Positions 22,986 to 33,589 of a DNA stretch of 64,000 bases are shown here, piece after piece. Source of the DNA: Heligmosomoides polygyrus polygyrus (lineage: Eukaryota > Nematoda > Chromadorea > Rhabditida > Heligmosomidae). Made by a program: the position numbers and the translations under genes. The stretch lies in NCBI GenBank assembly GCA_947396885.1, contig OX377202.1, positions 37,099,478 through 37,163,477 on the forward strand. Direction: 5' to 3'. The notes below the pieces were generated by a model. It did no database searches, was not told where the DNA came from, and was given only the letters and a program-made list of their open reading frames with translations. Position 1 is the first letter of the stretch. Every line of letters starts with the position of its first letter.

Positions 22986-24649
22986 GCTTGTGCATGAGTA
23001 GAGGACTTTTTTGCATTTTATTAATGTGGAGTGGATTTTAGCCCTAGCAGGGTACCGTATTCGCTTTTCTAATCCGCCCTTAACCTCTTTCAAAATGTGG
23101 TCCAAACTAGCTTTCGTCGATTAGAGATACGCCGCTAGCCATTAAACCATGCTTGTCTTGTTGGGGAAGTTCTCTTTAGATGCCATGTATGATCCCTTTA
23201 TTATGTTTTCTGCTAGTCTTGTAAGTGTGTCTCGTAGCGGCCTCAATGCGAGCATGATCGACAGCTATTACTTTGATCCATCACGCTGATCGCCTCTCGG
23301 ATTTATAGACTTCCTAGATTTCTCTTTCGATTTTTCTCTGGACAACGCTTTTCTTATGACTTTCACTAATTCTGCTAACTGTGAGCAAAACTGGAGTGTT
23401 TTATCCATCTCACATTATTGCGGCCTGTTTTTATACTTTTATACCGACCACGCTTCCCTGCTCCTGGGGTTCCGTTGCACACCTGGGGGGGGGGGGGGTG
23501 CACAAGCACCTTCACGGCTACAGTGTCGGAAAAAAGTTTCGCCAAAGTAACATTAATAACATTTACTTATACGAGGCTGTGCTTAGCTTTCTAAATAAAT
23601 TAATAGTGTGTTCGCTTCGGAAAACTTATATTTGGAAAAAATCGCGACCTCTGCTAAAGCGCTACGAAACTCAAAAGCCTTCACGAATCATTTTCGGCTC
23701 TTGTTCTTAGAACTTGTGATAAAAGTTCTAAGAATTAATCTGATTTGAGAAATTAACTACAAGTTAGGTTAAAAACAAATTAGCTATATTTTGATAAAGT
23801 ACCTTTTTCAGTGAGTCGCTAGTCCTTTAAAAAAAACTTTCGCGTCACTCATGGAAGAAGTCTTTTCTTGCAAACCTTCAAAAGGAGCGCTTCTCCAGTA
23901 ACATCTTGTGATCAATTAATTTCGGTTGTCTTTTGGTACAATAATTGCTCTTCACTTTTGCTTGTCTTTGAAGAGCCAAGTTTTGCAGTGATTTTTGTGT
24001 TCAACTTGTTTTGTACTTCTTTGGGCTCAACAAATGTTCATGTGCATATTCAAAGTTCGTCTAGGGTGTGGGTATTCGGGATAGTGATCACGAATTTGGT
24101 ATCCGTTTTTTGTTGCGGTAGATTACAAGATGAGATGTAAGGCTCCCGTCCTGTGGACGGGAAGTATACCGTTCCCATCATCGCCTGTTGATGACGATCC
24201 GCGGACAACGCCTGACCACGAATTTAACATAGGCTTTTGTCTTTTAAATTTTGGAGTGCTATTTTTAGCTCAAAATGTGACCTTAGAAACGAGGTGTGGT
24301 TAGATGAAGAGAACGGCGGTGTGCTGTCTTTTCACAGTATCAACGTCTACTCTCACCTAATGTATTCCATCGTTACACCCAAACCGATGCCAGACTCGTG
24401 ATAAGCACTCCAAATGACCCTCTTAACGAGGTTTGGACGAAGGATTTTTTTAGCCTTTGGAGTGTCTAGAGTACGAGTGCCCATATCTGTAATGCCTTCT
24501 CCTTCCACCCGCTAGAGTAGGGAGGAGCGGTTAAACGAGGCCGCTACGAGACACACTTTCAAGACTAGCAGAAAACATAATAAGGGGCTATGGCTAATAT
24601 CCACTCTACATTGATAAAAATGCAAAAAATGCCGCTTCCCATGCATAAC

Positions 24650-24720
24650 CCCAGGCCCCGAAATCGACCCCTTGGTCGCTCTCCTGCAAGTCCACCGCGT
24701 TATCCACTACGATATCCTAT
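24650..24720 (-). repeat. tRNA-like sequence in right arm of fold-back I
   Basis: Inverted partner of 22918-22985: the minus strand reads GTGGATAACGCGGTGGACTT, then GGGGTCGATTTCGGGG. Same class II tRNA-like layout, slightly diverged. Confidence 0.45.
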
Positions 24721-25049
24721 CGCTGAAGGCTTCCTGTTGGATAACTCCTCTGAATGTGCTTTATCGTTTCTATTAAGAATTTGCCAAATCTTACGTTATA
24801 GCAATGACTGAAGCTCCGAACCTTTTGCAGGATCATTTCTGGGCCCCGCAAGAGTATTCCAGGTGTCAGTCTTGCATTATCAGGCAGCACTGAAGCGCTA
24901 CAGTTTTTTTGCAATTTTTGACCAACCCCGAGGTCCGCAGGAAATTTGTAAACCACTATGGTGTTTCCCCGACAACATCCTACAATCCTATGTGGGTCGC
25001 TTTATAAAAATCCACGGTCACCTCTTTGACCTTCCTCGTGAGTCTGCCT

Positions 25050-27680
25050 GGTTTGCCTGCATTTAGATTGTCACATTTTTGTTCTGGAGGAAGGTTTGCA
25101 CGCATTTCTGACGCTCTCCGTGGAACGAGATGTCGCAGAGGCTGTCTAAGAGAGAAACTGGTCAACTAGACGAGTTCACGTGGGAAGCGGACGTGGGCAT
25201 CAGCGTTTCTCTTTCTCACAAGCTACAGTTTCATTCACCAGCCCTGGTCCAAGGCCTTAGCGATCAGGAATGGATCGGAAACCAAATTGTAAAACTATGC
25301 AGCATTTTTGTTGTGGAAGGCTCGAAAAGAGTGCACTATGGTGCAAGTCTGATACATTCACACGGCGCAAAAGTCCACAGCAATAGGCATCGTTGTAAAT
25401 TTTAGCAGCGATTACAACATTGTCCGCGTTGAAAACGTTGAAGAACTATTGGTGGTGCAGGACATCGAAAGAAAAAACTCAGAAATCACCGTGCTCGAAT
25501 GTAATCAGCGAAACCAACGAGAAAACGCCTGCAGTAGTTCACAGTTGGAACTGCTGTGGTCAGCGAGGAACGAAGACACCCTGACCTTTTAGTGTTTTCG
25601 AGCGGAATTCACATACAAACGAAATCACATTTGAAGGTCTTCCACCCGCTGCACTGCTAACGAGGTCAAGGATTAGCTGTGTTGGAAATCGAGGGAATCA
25701 AGAACGTCGGAATATCAGAAAGCACCAGGCAATCATCTGGACGCTGATTGTCTTTAAAACACAAGCGAGATGTTGAAGGGCGGAGCTAGGATTGAAGGAC
25801 AGCCAGAGAGAGAGTAGGACAAAACGAAGTTAATGTAAGCAGACCATCGGATTTTTTGAGATCTAAACGGCTCCTTTCCGGCATCAAATCACTGTACACT
25901 TGTCTGCCTACTTGCGTCCTCGTCCTCAGGAAGTTGGCCGGTCAGCGAGTGCTTCAATCGTTACTGAGGCCTGTCCAAGTATGTCGAGACCCTTTTTAAT
26001 CCCTTCAGCTTTTACAACAGGACGTACTTCTAGAGCAGCTTAATTTATTTTTTCAAGGCCCAGTGGGCTCATCAAGGTGTGTGTTAATGCCATAAATTGG
26101 AAAAGAATTATTCTTTACTGTCTGTCATGCTCCGAAAATAAACATAAATGAAACAGCGCACACTACCTGACTGCCTAAGCGAGGCACTTCCCGGTTAGCT
26201 GTCAGAGCTTTGCCATACAATAGGGCTATAACAATATGTTCACAATCACATGAAGCAAAGAACACTGATAGACTTATCGGCTTGAAACAGTGCACTTGGG
26301 TAGAGTTTCAATTCGAAACGTTATCGCTACTTGGAATAAAAGCTGGACAGCCGCCACCAATTGAAATCAATAGAAAGTATGAGAGCGTGCAAACCATTTC
26401 TCCTTTCACGAGGTCTAGATGTAGATGATGCTAGGGGCGCAAAGCAAGGCTTAGATTATTATTTGAACCAGGAATTCGACCGGGCCTTTACAGAGTCGAT
26501 AAAACGTCAACTCGTATACACCATCTCCCTTTTTGGAACTGTGTGGAGTAGCTGGAGGAGCTGGGGTGTTGCGTGAAGTTATTGGTTCCGGTCCAGAACA
26601 AGGCATCTAAGCCTTTCAGCCCTTCGAATTCGCGAAGTGCAACCGATCTTTCGGAAGGGACTTTTTTCCTTCAACTGACCATAAAGCACTGCATGCTGAA
26701 GCATATTCAGAACGCGAATCTACGAGAGATGCAAGTCTTTGGGCCCTTATGTGATGCATACACCACTTCTGTAGAGAAGCAAGTCAAGCGAAGCAATCTG
26801 TTGAAAACTGAAACCAACTTCACAGAGAAGACTTTCTGTTCGGCTTCAGAACACTGCGCGATGTAATAGTGAGAAATTTATTTTGGGAGAACAGAAACAA
26901 AGCACTGTTCCACGACCTCAACCATAAATCTAAATAAATCAGTAAGCACGCGTTCCACTGCAAAGCAAAACTAAAGGAATTGCATATTGAAGACGTGTAA
27001 TCCCTCCTCTTTAGCCGGGATCTAAACTATCATCCGCCTTGGAGTTCTCCATTTTTCCTCGTTTATTCAGTTTCCTTCCTTCCACATGTAGAAAATGTAG
27101 GATGTTAGGCGAGACACAAAAATGTATAAGCTCATTCGTCATTCTCATTTCGTTTGATGGCTCAAATCAAACCGCGCACGAGACGTTTTATGATCTGGTG
27201 CCGCAGATAAGGCCATTATTGGGCGCGTGTGATTTTTTTCAGCGAGAAAGATAGTATCCTGAACACTATGATTTACATATGTTGTGCATTAGAACGTAAT
27301 GAAGAATAAAATAAAGGATGAGAGGGTGAGTTCTCTCCGAAAAATGTGGGCCTGCTGTGCATTATAAACGAGAAAGATGTGACAAAGATATAAAGCACTT
27401 AACTCGTGCGTCAAATAAAATTGCTTGATGAAATTCTGCATCGTATCTGAGCCTTTCTCGGACATTATGAATGTGATACGTTATTCTCAAAGAGTCAATT
27501 TTTTGTTTAGCAGTCCAACAGTGTTCAGGGCCTGCCCCCCCAAGCTGTAGACATGATGGCTGTGCAATTTTTCGAACTCTTGGAAGCTTTTTGAACCAGA
27601 GATAAGCGCCAGCGAGAACTAGCAAAACGTCAGAATGTCCTGCAGCAATATGAAAACTCTAACACTCCGTCGCTTAAATT
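25050..27680. other. no recognised gene
   Basis: Several short plus-strand frames. One at about 26430-26515 reads ARGAKQGLDYYLNQEFDRAF and has a faint similarity to the Tc5-like transposase region after its N-terminus, but it is too short to call. The rest carries nothing recognisable. Confidence 0.35.
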
Positions 27681-27960
27681 AAAGGATAAAAGGATACAGG
27701 ACGACGCTACGCAATCCCTTTTTCGATGTGCCACGCATTCAACACCTATGAGATATCGTGGAGGCGATTTGAATGCGTATTTGGCCGCACAATAACTTGT
27801 GGTGGCCAGCCGATGAGCAAGCGTCCTCCCAGAGAAGTCTGGCATCAAGTCAGCGGCCCCGGAGGGATGGAAGGCTTAGTTGGTCTGGGCGGGGAATTCG
27901 AGCCAGAAAACTTGCACCGGATGCACGCGACAGCCGACACCTCCTCAGTCTGCGTTTTTT
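27681..27960 (-). repeat. tRNA-derived SINE copy
   Basis: Tail AAAGGATAAAAGGATACAGG, then GTGCCACGCATTC, GCTTAGTTGGTCTGGGCGG, and on the minus strand the B-box TGGCTCGAATTCC. The A-box end stops at about 27960, where a 116-bp-armed hairpin begins; the hairpin seems to have cut or replaced the head. Confidence 0.7.
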
Positions 27961-27961
27961 T

Positions 27962-28539
27962 GGCTTTGGCACTACTATGGTACTTGAGCTCACGTAAGTT
28001 GTATGGAGGACTAGGATGCACCATCAGAATTGGGAAACATGGATGAATAAGCGGAACAGGTGCAGTTGTTTTTTTGTGTTTAATGTGCCCTATTTGGTCG
28101 CTTAATGCTGGCAAATTCTAACGGTTTCTGTTGGCTGACGTGCGCCTGTGCCTGATAAACCAACACAACATGACAACGTGTCGTGAACTCGAATCAGCGA
28201 CTCGCTTAACCATGCCCACTTGGAACGAAAAGTGCACATGAACGCAGATCTCCCGTCAACAGGAATGGTTTTGTAAGTTCGATGTGAGCAATCTAGCTGG
28301 AGTGCAGAAGAAGTCGATTTTTTAAAGGCACAAAAGAAGGCAAAAACCAATAACAACTGTCGGAACACCTGCGCTGTGTCCGAAATTAATGACCTTCAGC
28401 TGTGTCGTCACAACGGAGCGTTGAAGAAAAAACAACTGCACGAGTTCTGCTTATTCATCCATGTTTCCCAATTCTGATGGTGCATCCTAGTCCTCCATAC
28501 AACTTACGTGAGCTCAAGTACCATAGTAGTGCCAAAGCC
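27962..28539. repeat. long hairpin element, 116-bp near-perfect arms
   Basis: The left arm 27962-28077 (GGCTTTGGCACTACTATGGT to GTGCAGTTGTTTTTTT) is mirrored by 28424-28539, with about 346 bp between. It has no coding content: frames in the two arms are mirror images. It abuts the SINE at 27681-27960. No clear target duplication; either a MITE-like fold-back or a local inverted duplication. Confidence 0.85.
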
Positions 28540-28544
28540 ATATG

Positions 28545-31500
28545 GCTAACGCAAATGGGAAAATGGGTTCCATGCTCCCTGGGCAACGAGTACGAAAACG
28601 TGCTTGTTGAAAGCGACAATAACAAAGAATCTAAAGAAAAGCGTGAGAATCTTCTGCGGTCGACAGGCGACATAGCCGTTTGAAGCAAAGCTCTTCGTAA
28701 ACCGATTTGACGCAACCGCTCTCCCTTGCGCCCTGTGGTATGGAAGAGACAAGGGGGACACCGCTGCCGCTGCTGCGACAAACAAAAACTCAAGAACCGT
28801 CCGGGAACGCTGGATGCCTTTCGAGAAGAACAATAAGTGAGCAAGAGTAACTTCGAATTCCAGAAGTAAGAATAGTCTCTTCTCCGTGACCAGGCGGAAG
28901 TAGGAGTTAGCATCACTATGGGCATGGCGGGCAGATGGGTTAATGAAACCTCGCAAGAGATCAAAAGGGAAGAACCAAACATGAGAAAATTAACCTTCGA
29001 CAGAATGGACCGATGTGTCAGAGGCAAAGACAAACTATGTTAGTGACACTTCGTTTATGACCGAGTCAAGCACCACTTTCAGAATTTGGCAACAAATGGT
29101 AAGGAAGGCATGGGCTCAATGTACTTTAAGAACTAGAACAACTATATGGAACAGAAAGGAAAACGATCAGTGAAAGCAATGACAGCTTAATCTACTCAAA
29201 TGGTTAATTTGCCATCTCGCAACAGTACATAGAAGAAACTGAAGCTGAAAGCCCTTCTGAGCGTTAAGTCCAAGGAAGGTGAATCAATGGCAGAGCAGCA
29301 GGAATCAAAACCGTAAGGTAAACAGAGCGACGGAGAACAACTCCACAGCAATCCTACTAACGTACCGAAAGCAGCTCACGTTCCTAAGGACACGATTTTG
29401 ATTGTTTGCGAGTAAATGAAAGTAATGAAGTACTTTAGAAATGCACCGCGCGTTCTACTCCTACGCGATTTCTGAAGAACTACGATGGCGTAAACGGCTT
29501 CTGCAACGACTTTCGGTGGCCTGACGATATGCCGCTCACGGCTCCGTAATTGTAAGGCAAATCTGGCCTATGGAGGAATAGATGGGTTTTTATCGCACGA
29601 CAAAGCCGAAAAGGTCTACTTTCCCCTACGGACTGCGCGCACCTCCCATTAGTCATCCAATCAAGAGTGTCATTTCAAAAATTGGGTTTAGAGATTGAGA
29701 TCAAACCCTTCAGGTCGACTGGTCGAGCCGACTAACAACATCCGCACCGTGCCATTGTAGTTTCCCTTTCTTCTTACCATAAGACAAGACCAACACCAAC
29801 TCAACGATCCCGGATAGGAAGAATAGGCCCCAGACCTTCAAAATACAGAGACTACGGTCTCCTCGCACCTCTCGTTTGCGCCTCCTGTAATTTCGCTACC
29901 TAAATCCTGTGCGTAGCTATCGAACCGAAATTACCTCAAGCGCAGGTAAGATTCCCTAGAGTTCTATATCTGCATGTTCCTGTTCACATAAAAAACTACT
30001 TTGACCAAGATCACTTACGGGTAGGCCGCTTTAGAGCTTAATGGTAAGGGCAAAAACACAGAAATTAAAGTACAAAACCAGAACAGATACGTAAAGTACG
30101 AAAGCCTTCAAAAGCGAAGGCGTTTACAGTTGCACTGCTCCATTCCTTGGCCACTGTGGTAAACATCTCTCCGGGTTCTCTTACAAAGGGTTAAGTTATA
30201 AGGAATACATCAGCAACCACAAGCATCTAACGCAGGCTTCAGCCGGAATTCGGACTCGCTCAACTCTAAATTACGGAGAGTAGATTTTGCACTGGGCTTT
30301 GTGAATTCATGCGCTGTGCTTCTAGGATTCATCAATCAAACGTTTTCCGTGCTCAGCCGCTATAGCGGAACCGTAATCGCAGGGTTCCTGCGCTTCTGAA
30401 TATCAGGAGATTTCAACGCACAGTTCCTGGAATCTTCGCATCAGGAGAGGAATAGGCGAGAATGGAACAATTCTAGAAACAATGGAAGGGGAAGTGTAAC
30501 CGCATAAATTTGCACCACTCGTAAATGGATCTGCTTCGAACTGGGGCGCAGAAGCACTCCATTGAAGGCATTCACATTACAATGCATTTGTGAGCAGGGA
30601 CGAGCCCATCTCCGCAGAGTGCTCGCTACTTCCTAGTGCGGTCAGCATAATATTAGATATATCTACACCCAGTCACTAACGCGAAGAACGCCTAGCACGG
30701 TATGCGGTCTTCGAGACAGTTACACACAAATTACTTCGGAGTCGAAAGGAAACTAAAATCCTTCGCACACATTCACCTCAACGTCGATGTCTCCCCGAAC
30801 TTCGCCTTCACATAAAATGTCGCTGTTCTTTCGCATCTCATCCATGTTTCTTGAGCCGAAGAAGAGCTTGCTGCCCTCAATAAACGTTGTCTATGAACCT
30901 CACATAGAAGCATACATTTTTATTAAAGAGCGTGGTGCTATGATGCACACGGTTTTGAAAAATTGCTTTTAAGGTTGCACAATGGTACCCAAGACATCGA
31001 AGAATGTCGTGCTTCTTAGAAATTCAAATTTCAATTTAATTCATTAAACATTCATTTAAAACTTTGTCAATATTACGACAGATTCATATAGTCATTGAAT
31101 AAAAATCAGGCACAAACTAAGGAAGAACAAGGCGAAAATTGGAGAGGAATGTCTGATAGGACTTGCTTTCTGACTTAGCTCTCACAAGATCTGCTCAGGC
31201 TAAAGCGGAATCCTGTTGAAATCAAAATGAAAAAGTTCTACAAAAAGATGGAGGTGTTAATGTTGCGCTGTATTCCCAAGCACAATTTCAAGTCCAACCC
31301 CATAAGCCGACGTCGCTCAACAGCCGTTCTGCCCGGGCTCATACATTCCTCCCAAGCTTCCAAATGCCGTGGAATTCCGCCACTAGATGGTGAGGGTTCC
31401 TCTAGTCAGTGGTTCTTTAGCTTCAGCAGCGTAGCTTGTCCACTCCTGCACAGATGCATTTACTGTTGAGGGCTAACTACACGGAAACAGCAATGGAAAT

Positions 31501-31610
31501 TGCGATAGCCCAAGATGCTGAACCGCGAACTTCCTTATTCGTCATCTTCTGCAATTAACCTTGAAGGCAAAAACATGCCCAAAGTGCTCAAAAACGTCTC
31601 AGGTATAGGA
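28545..31610. other. no recognised feature
   Basis: The minus-strand frames at 28455-29033 run through the hairpin arm and are not convincing. The remaining DNA is AT-rich with no aligned repeat, RNA or domain. Confidence 0.35.
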
Positions 31611-31615
31611 AAGTA

Positions 31616-32185
31616 CAGGGTGCGTAAAAAGTATTGACGCAGTAAACATCAACGTTAGAAATAACAACACATCATAACATTTAATAACTTTGTATACAAA
31701 ATGTCAGCAATGATCTAGCGAACAGAATATCATCACTTGTATTTCCTATGGGCTTCTTTGCTGCGAATGCAGGGGCGAAGACGCCGATCATGGTTTGTGT
31801 ATTCATCACAAGCGCCTCACGTTTTCGTGGATACAGCAGTGAAGATAAATCGGTAGAACTATCTGTATTGATGTCCTAAAGAAGCAGCTATTTACTTGGC
31901 TCGAATCCCACCTCGAGAGTAAGCCGTGTGTCTTCCAGCAGAATTATACCCCTGCGTAGAGTCCAGGATTGTTCAGCACTGGTATCGCGCCAACTTGGAG
32001 GACTTCATTCCGGCAGAGGAATGACCACAGTATAGACCAGATTTGAATCCGCTGAATTACTCTATGTGGGGTGTTTTGAAAAACAAAGCATTGTTGACAT
32101 TTTGAATATAAACTTATCAAATTTTATAATGTGTTGTCATTTCCAACTTTTACGTTTAGTGCGTCAATACTTTTTACGCACCCTG
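31616..32185 (+). mobile_element. deleted Tc1/mariner element with 27-bp inverted ends
   Basis: Begins CAGGGTGCGTAAAAAGTATT and ends with the inverse, flanked by TA on both sides (31614-31615, 32186-32187). Inside, the plus strand keeps the C-terminal catalytic region of a Tc1/IS630-type transposase: VLKKQLFTWLESH, CVFQQNYTPAH (second acidic residue replaced), and EDFIPAEE followed by PQYRPDLNPLNYSMWGVLKN, where D is replaced by N. The N-terminal half is gone in this 570-bp derivative. Confidence 0.85.
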
Positions 32186-32640
32186 TAAATGTCTCTATCG
32201 GTCAATCAGGACTTTACCTGTGCTGTTGTTCCTAATTAGTAGTTTTCTTTTATGTAATTCCTTACGTGAACCTTTTACGTTGTCTGTTCACATCTCAATA
32301 AAATGAAAGTAGATGTCACGAGCACGGCACGCACTGAAGTACGAACCGGTGTCACATGTCTTCCATCTCCTAATATGAATGCAGTAACTAATACAACTTT
32401 CGTGGAAAGAAACTGATAGCACGCTGTCTAACTCTCTGTGCAATTTTTAATGCCGATTAATATTCCCAACTGCTCGCACGTGACGCATGTAGGAGACGAG
32501 CGCCAAACTTCCTTTGGCTCTAGCTCCGAGTCTTAATCGCCATGTGTTTTCAATTGTCCGAGACTGGCGTGTTTTACAAAGTCCTGCATATGTACCTACC
32601 CAAGGCGTTAATGGCATGTACTGCTGCTGAACATCAAGCA

Positions 32641-32668
32641 AAGGACGATGTTGCGCCACGCATTTTAT
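32641..32668 (-). repeat. SINE fragment interrupted by a mariner insertion
   Basis: AAGGACGATGTTGCGCCACGC followed by ATTTTAT matches the tail side of the SINE family and stops at the TA where the poly-G mariner begins. The other half does not resume clearly beyond 33584. Confidence 0.5.
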
Positions 32669-32670
32669 TA

Positions 32671-33581
32671 GGGGGGGGGGGGCAAAAGTAATGAGACAAA
32701 ATGAAAAAAAAATCTTTATCTCCTTATAACTCAATTACAACTCAACGATGCTGAGGAGTGTATTTGCCATTAAGGGCAAGGACCTTGCTGCCATCGCTCA
32801 GCTCACTTCCTGATCACATCCTTCCAGAACTGCTTGAGCCTGGTGTTGATCAACTGCTCGATATGGTTGTCAAGGACTGCTTGGGTTCTTGTGTCCCTTC
32901 CGACTAGGAAGTCCTGTAGGCTCAAGTAGTAGTGGTAGTTGCATGGAGAGATGTCCAGCGAATACGGTGGGTGAGGCATGTGAACGTAGCCCAGCTGGCC
33001 AAGCTTATCCGTGCTTACTTGTTCCCGATGGGATGCGGCGTTGTCGAAGAGGAGAACCTTCTTGAAGCGCTGCGAATGAATAAGAGCGAGTCGCCCGCCC
33101 ATCTCCTCAATTTCGTTCACCATGGCCTTGGAGTTCATCGCGGTGCTCCTGTGAAACAGCTTCCGGTAAACCGATCCATGGGCGCAGACCCAAAAGCTCC
33201 AAAGATGCTTCTCGCCGTGAACATCTCGTCGAACGAAGGTCGGTAACAATTCACCAGGCCTCACCCAGACTCGCTGCTTGGCAGGGTTAAGGTAGAAGAC
33301 GTACTTCTCATCTTGCGTGAATATTGAGCCCAGGCTGCCCGGGGTTGGGAATTGGGGGAGATTTGAGCGACACAGGTCGACTCGTCAGACTGGGGTTTCG
33401 GCGTGAGACAGGCTGGGGTTTTTGGCATGCTTCTGGAAAGGGCGGAAGTGGTAACTTTTCAGATGGGCTTCAGTAAGTAGAATACAAACATACAAATACA
33501 ACAAGCACGAAACCAGACTCCAGCCACGAGATATATGGACACGGCATGGGGTGTCTCATTACTTTTGCCCCCCCCCCCCCC
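32671..33581 (-). mobile_element. deleted mariner element with 12-13 nt G/C-tract inverted ends
   Basis: Flanked by TA. The left end is a G run plus CAAAAGTAATGAGACA; the right is its mirror ending in a C run. The minus strand is open at 33264-32803 with mariner catalytic blocks: upstream QDEKYVFYLNPAKQRVWV (first D, about 33310), KVLLFDNAASHREQVS (second D), and YVHMPHPPYSLDISPCNYHY (third D). The acidic triad appears intact, but the N-terminal helix-turn-helix half (about 400 bp) is deleted. It is less decayed than the sister copy at 21177-22103. Confidence 0.85.
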
Positions 33582-33589
33582 TAATACCT

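Larger units (their letters stand above)
22600..25039. mobile_element. fold-back element I with tRNA-like sequences in its inverted arms
   Basis: The left arm 22600-23244 and the right arm 24537-25039 are diverged inverted copies; the left carries about 150 extra bp. Each arm begins GAGGAAGGTCAAAGAGGT, continues through a conserved coding relic (FALFDLPRGPQEIWKPLWCF type, facing outward), and then holds a tRNA-like sequence (about 22918-22985 plus strand; 24650-24720 minus strand). The inner parts share GTTTTCTGCTAGTCTTG. The 1.3 kb interior (23245-24536) has no transposase. The same arm design recurs at 56.4-62.4 kb. Confidence 0.65.

Noticed and set aside
26430..26515. Possible second fragment of the Tc5-like transposase (LDYYLN motif)
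   Set aside because: Only about eight residues look similar; too little to call.
28455..29033. 192-codon minus-strand frame
   Set aside because: Overlaps a hairpin arm, is serine/leucine-rich and has no recognisable domain.
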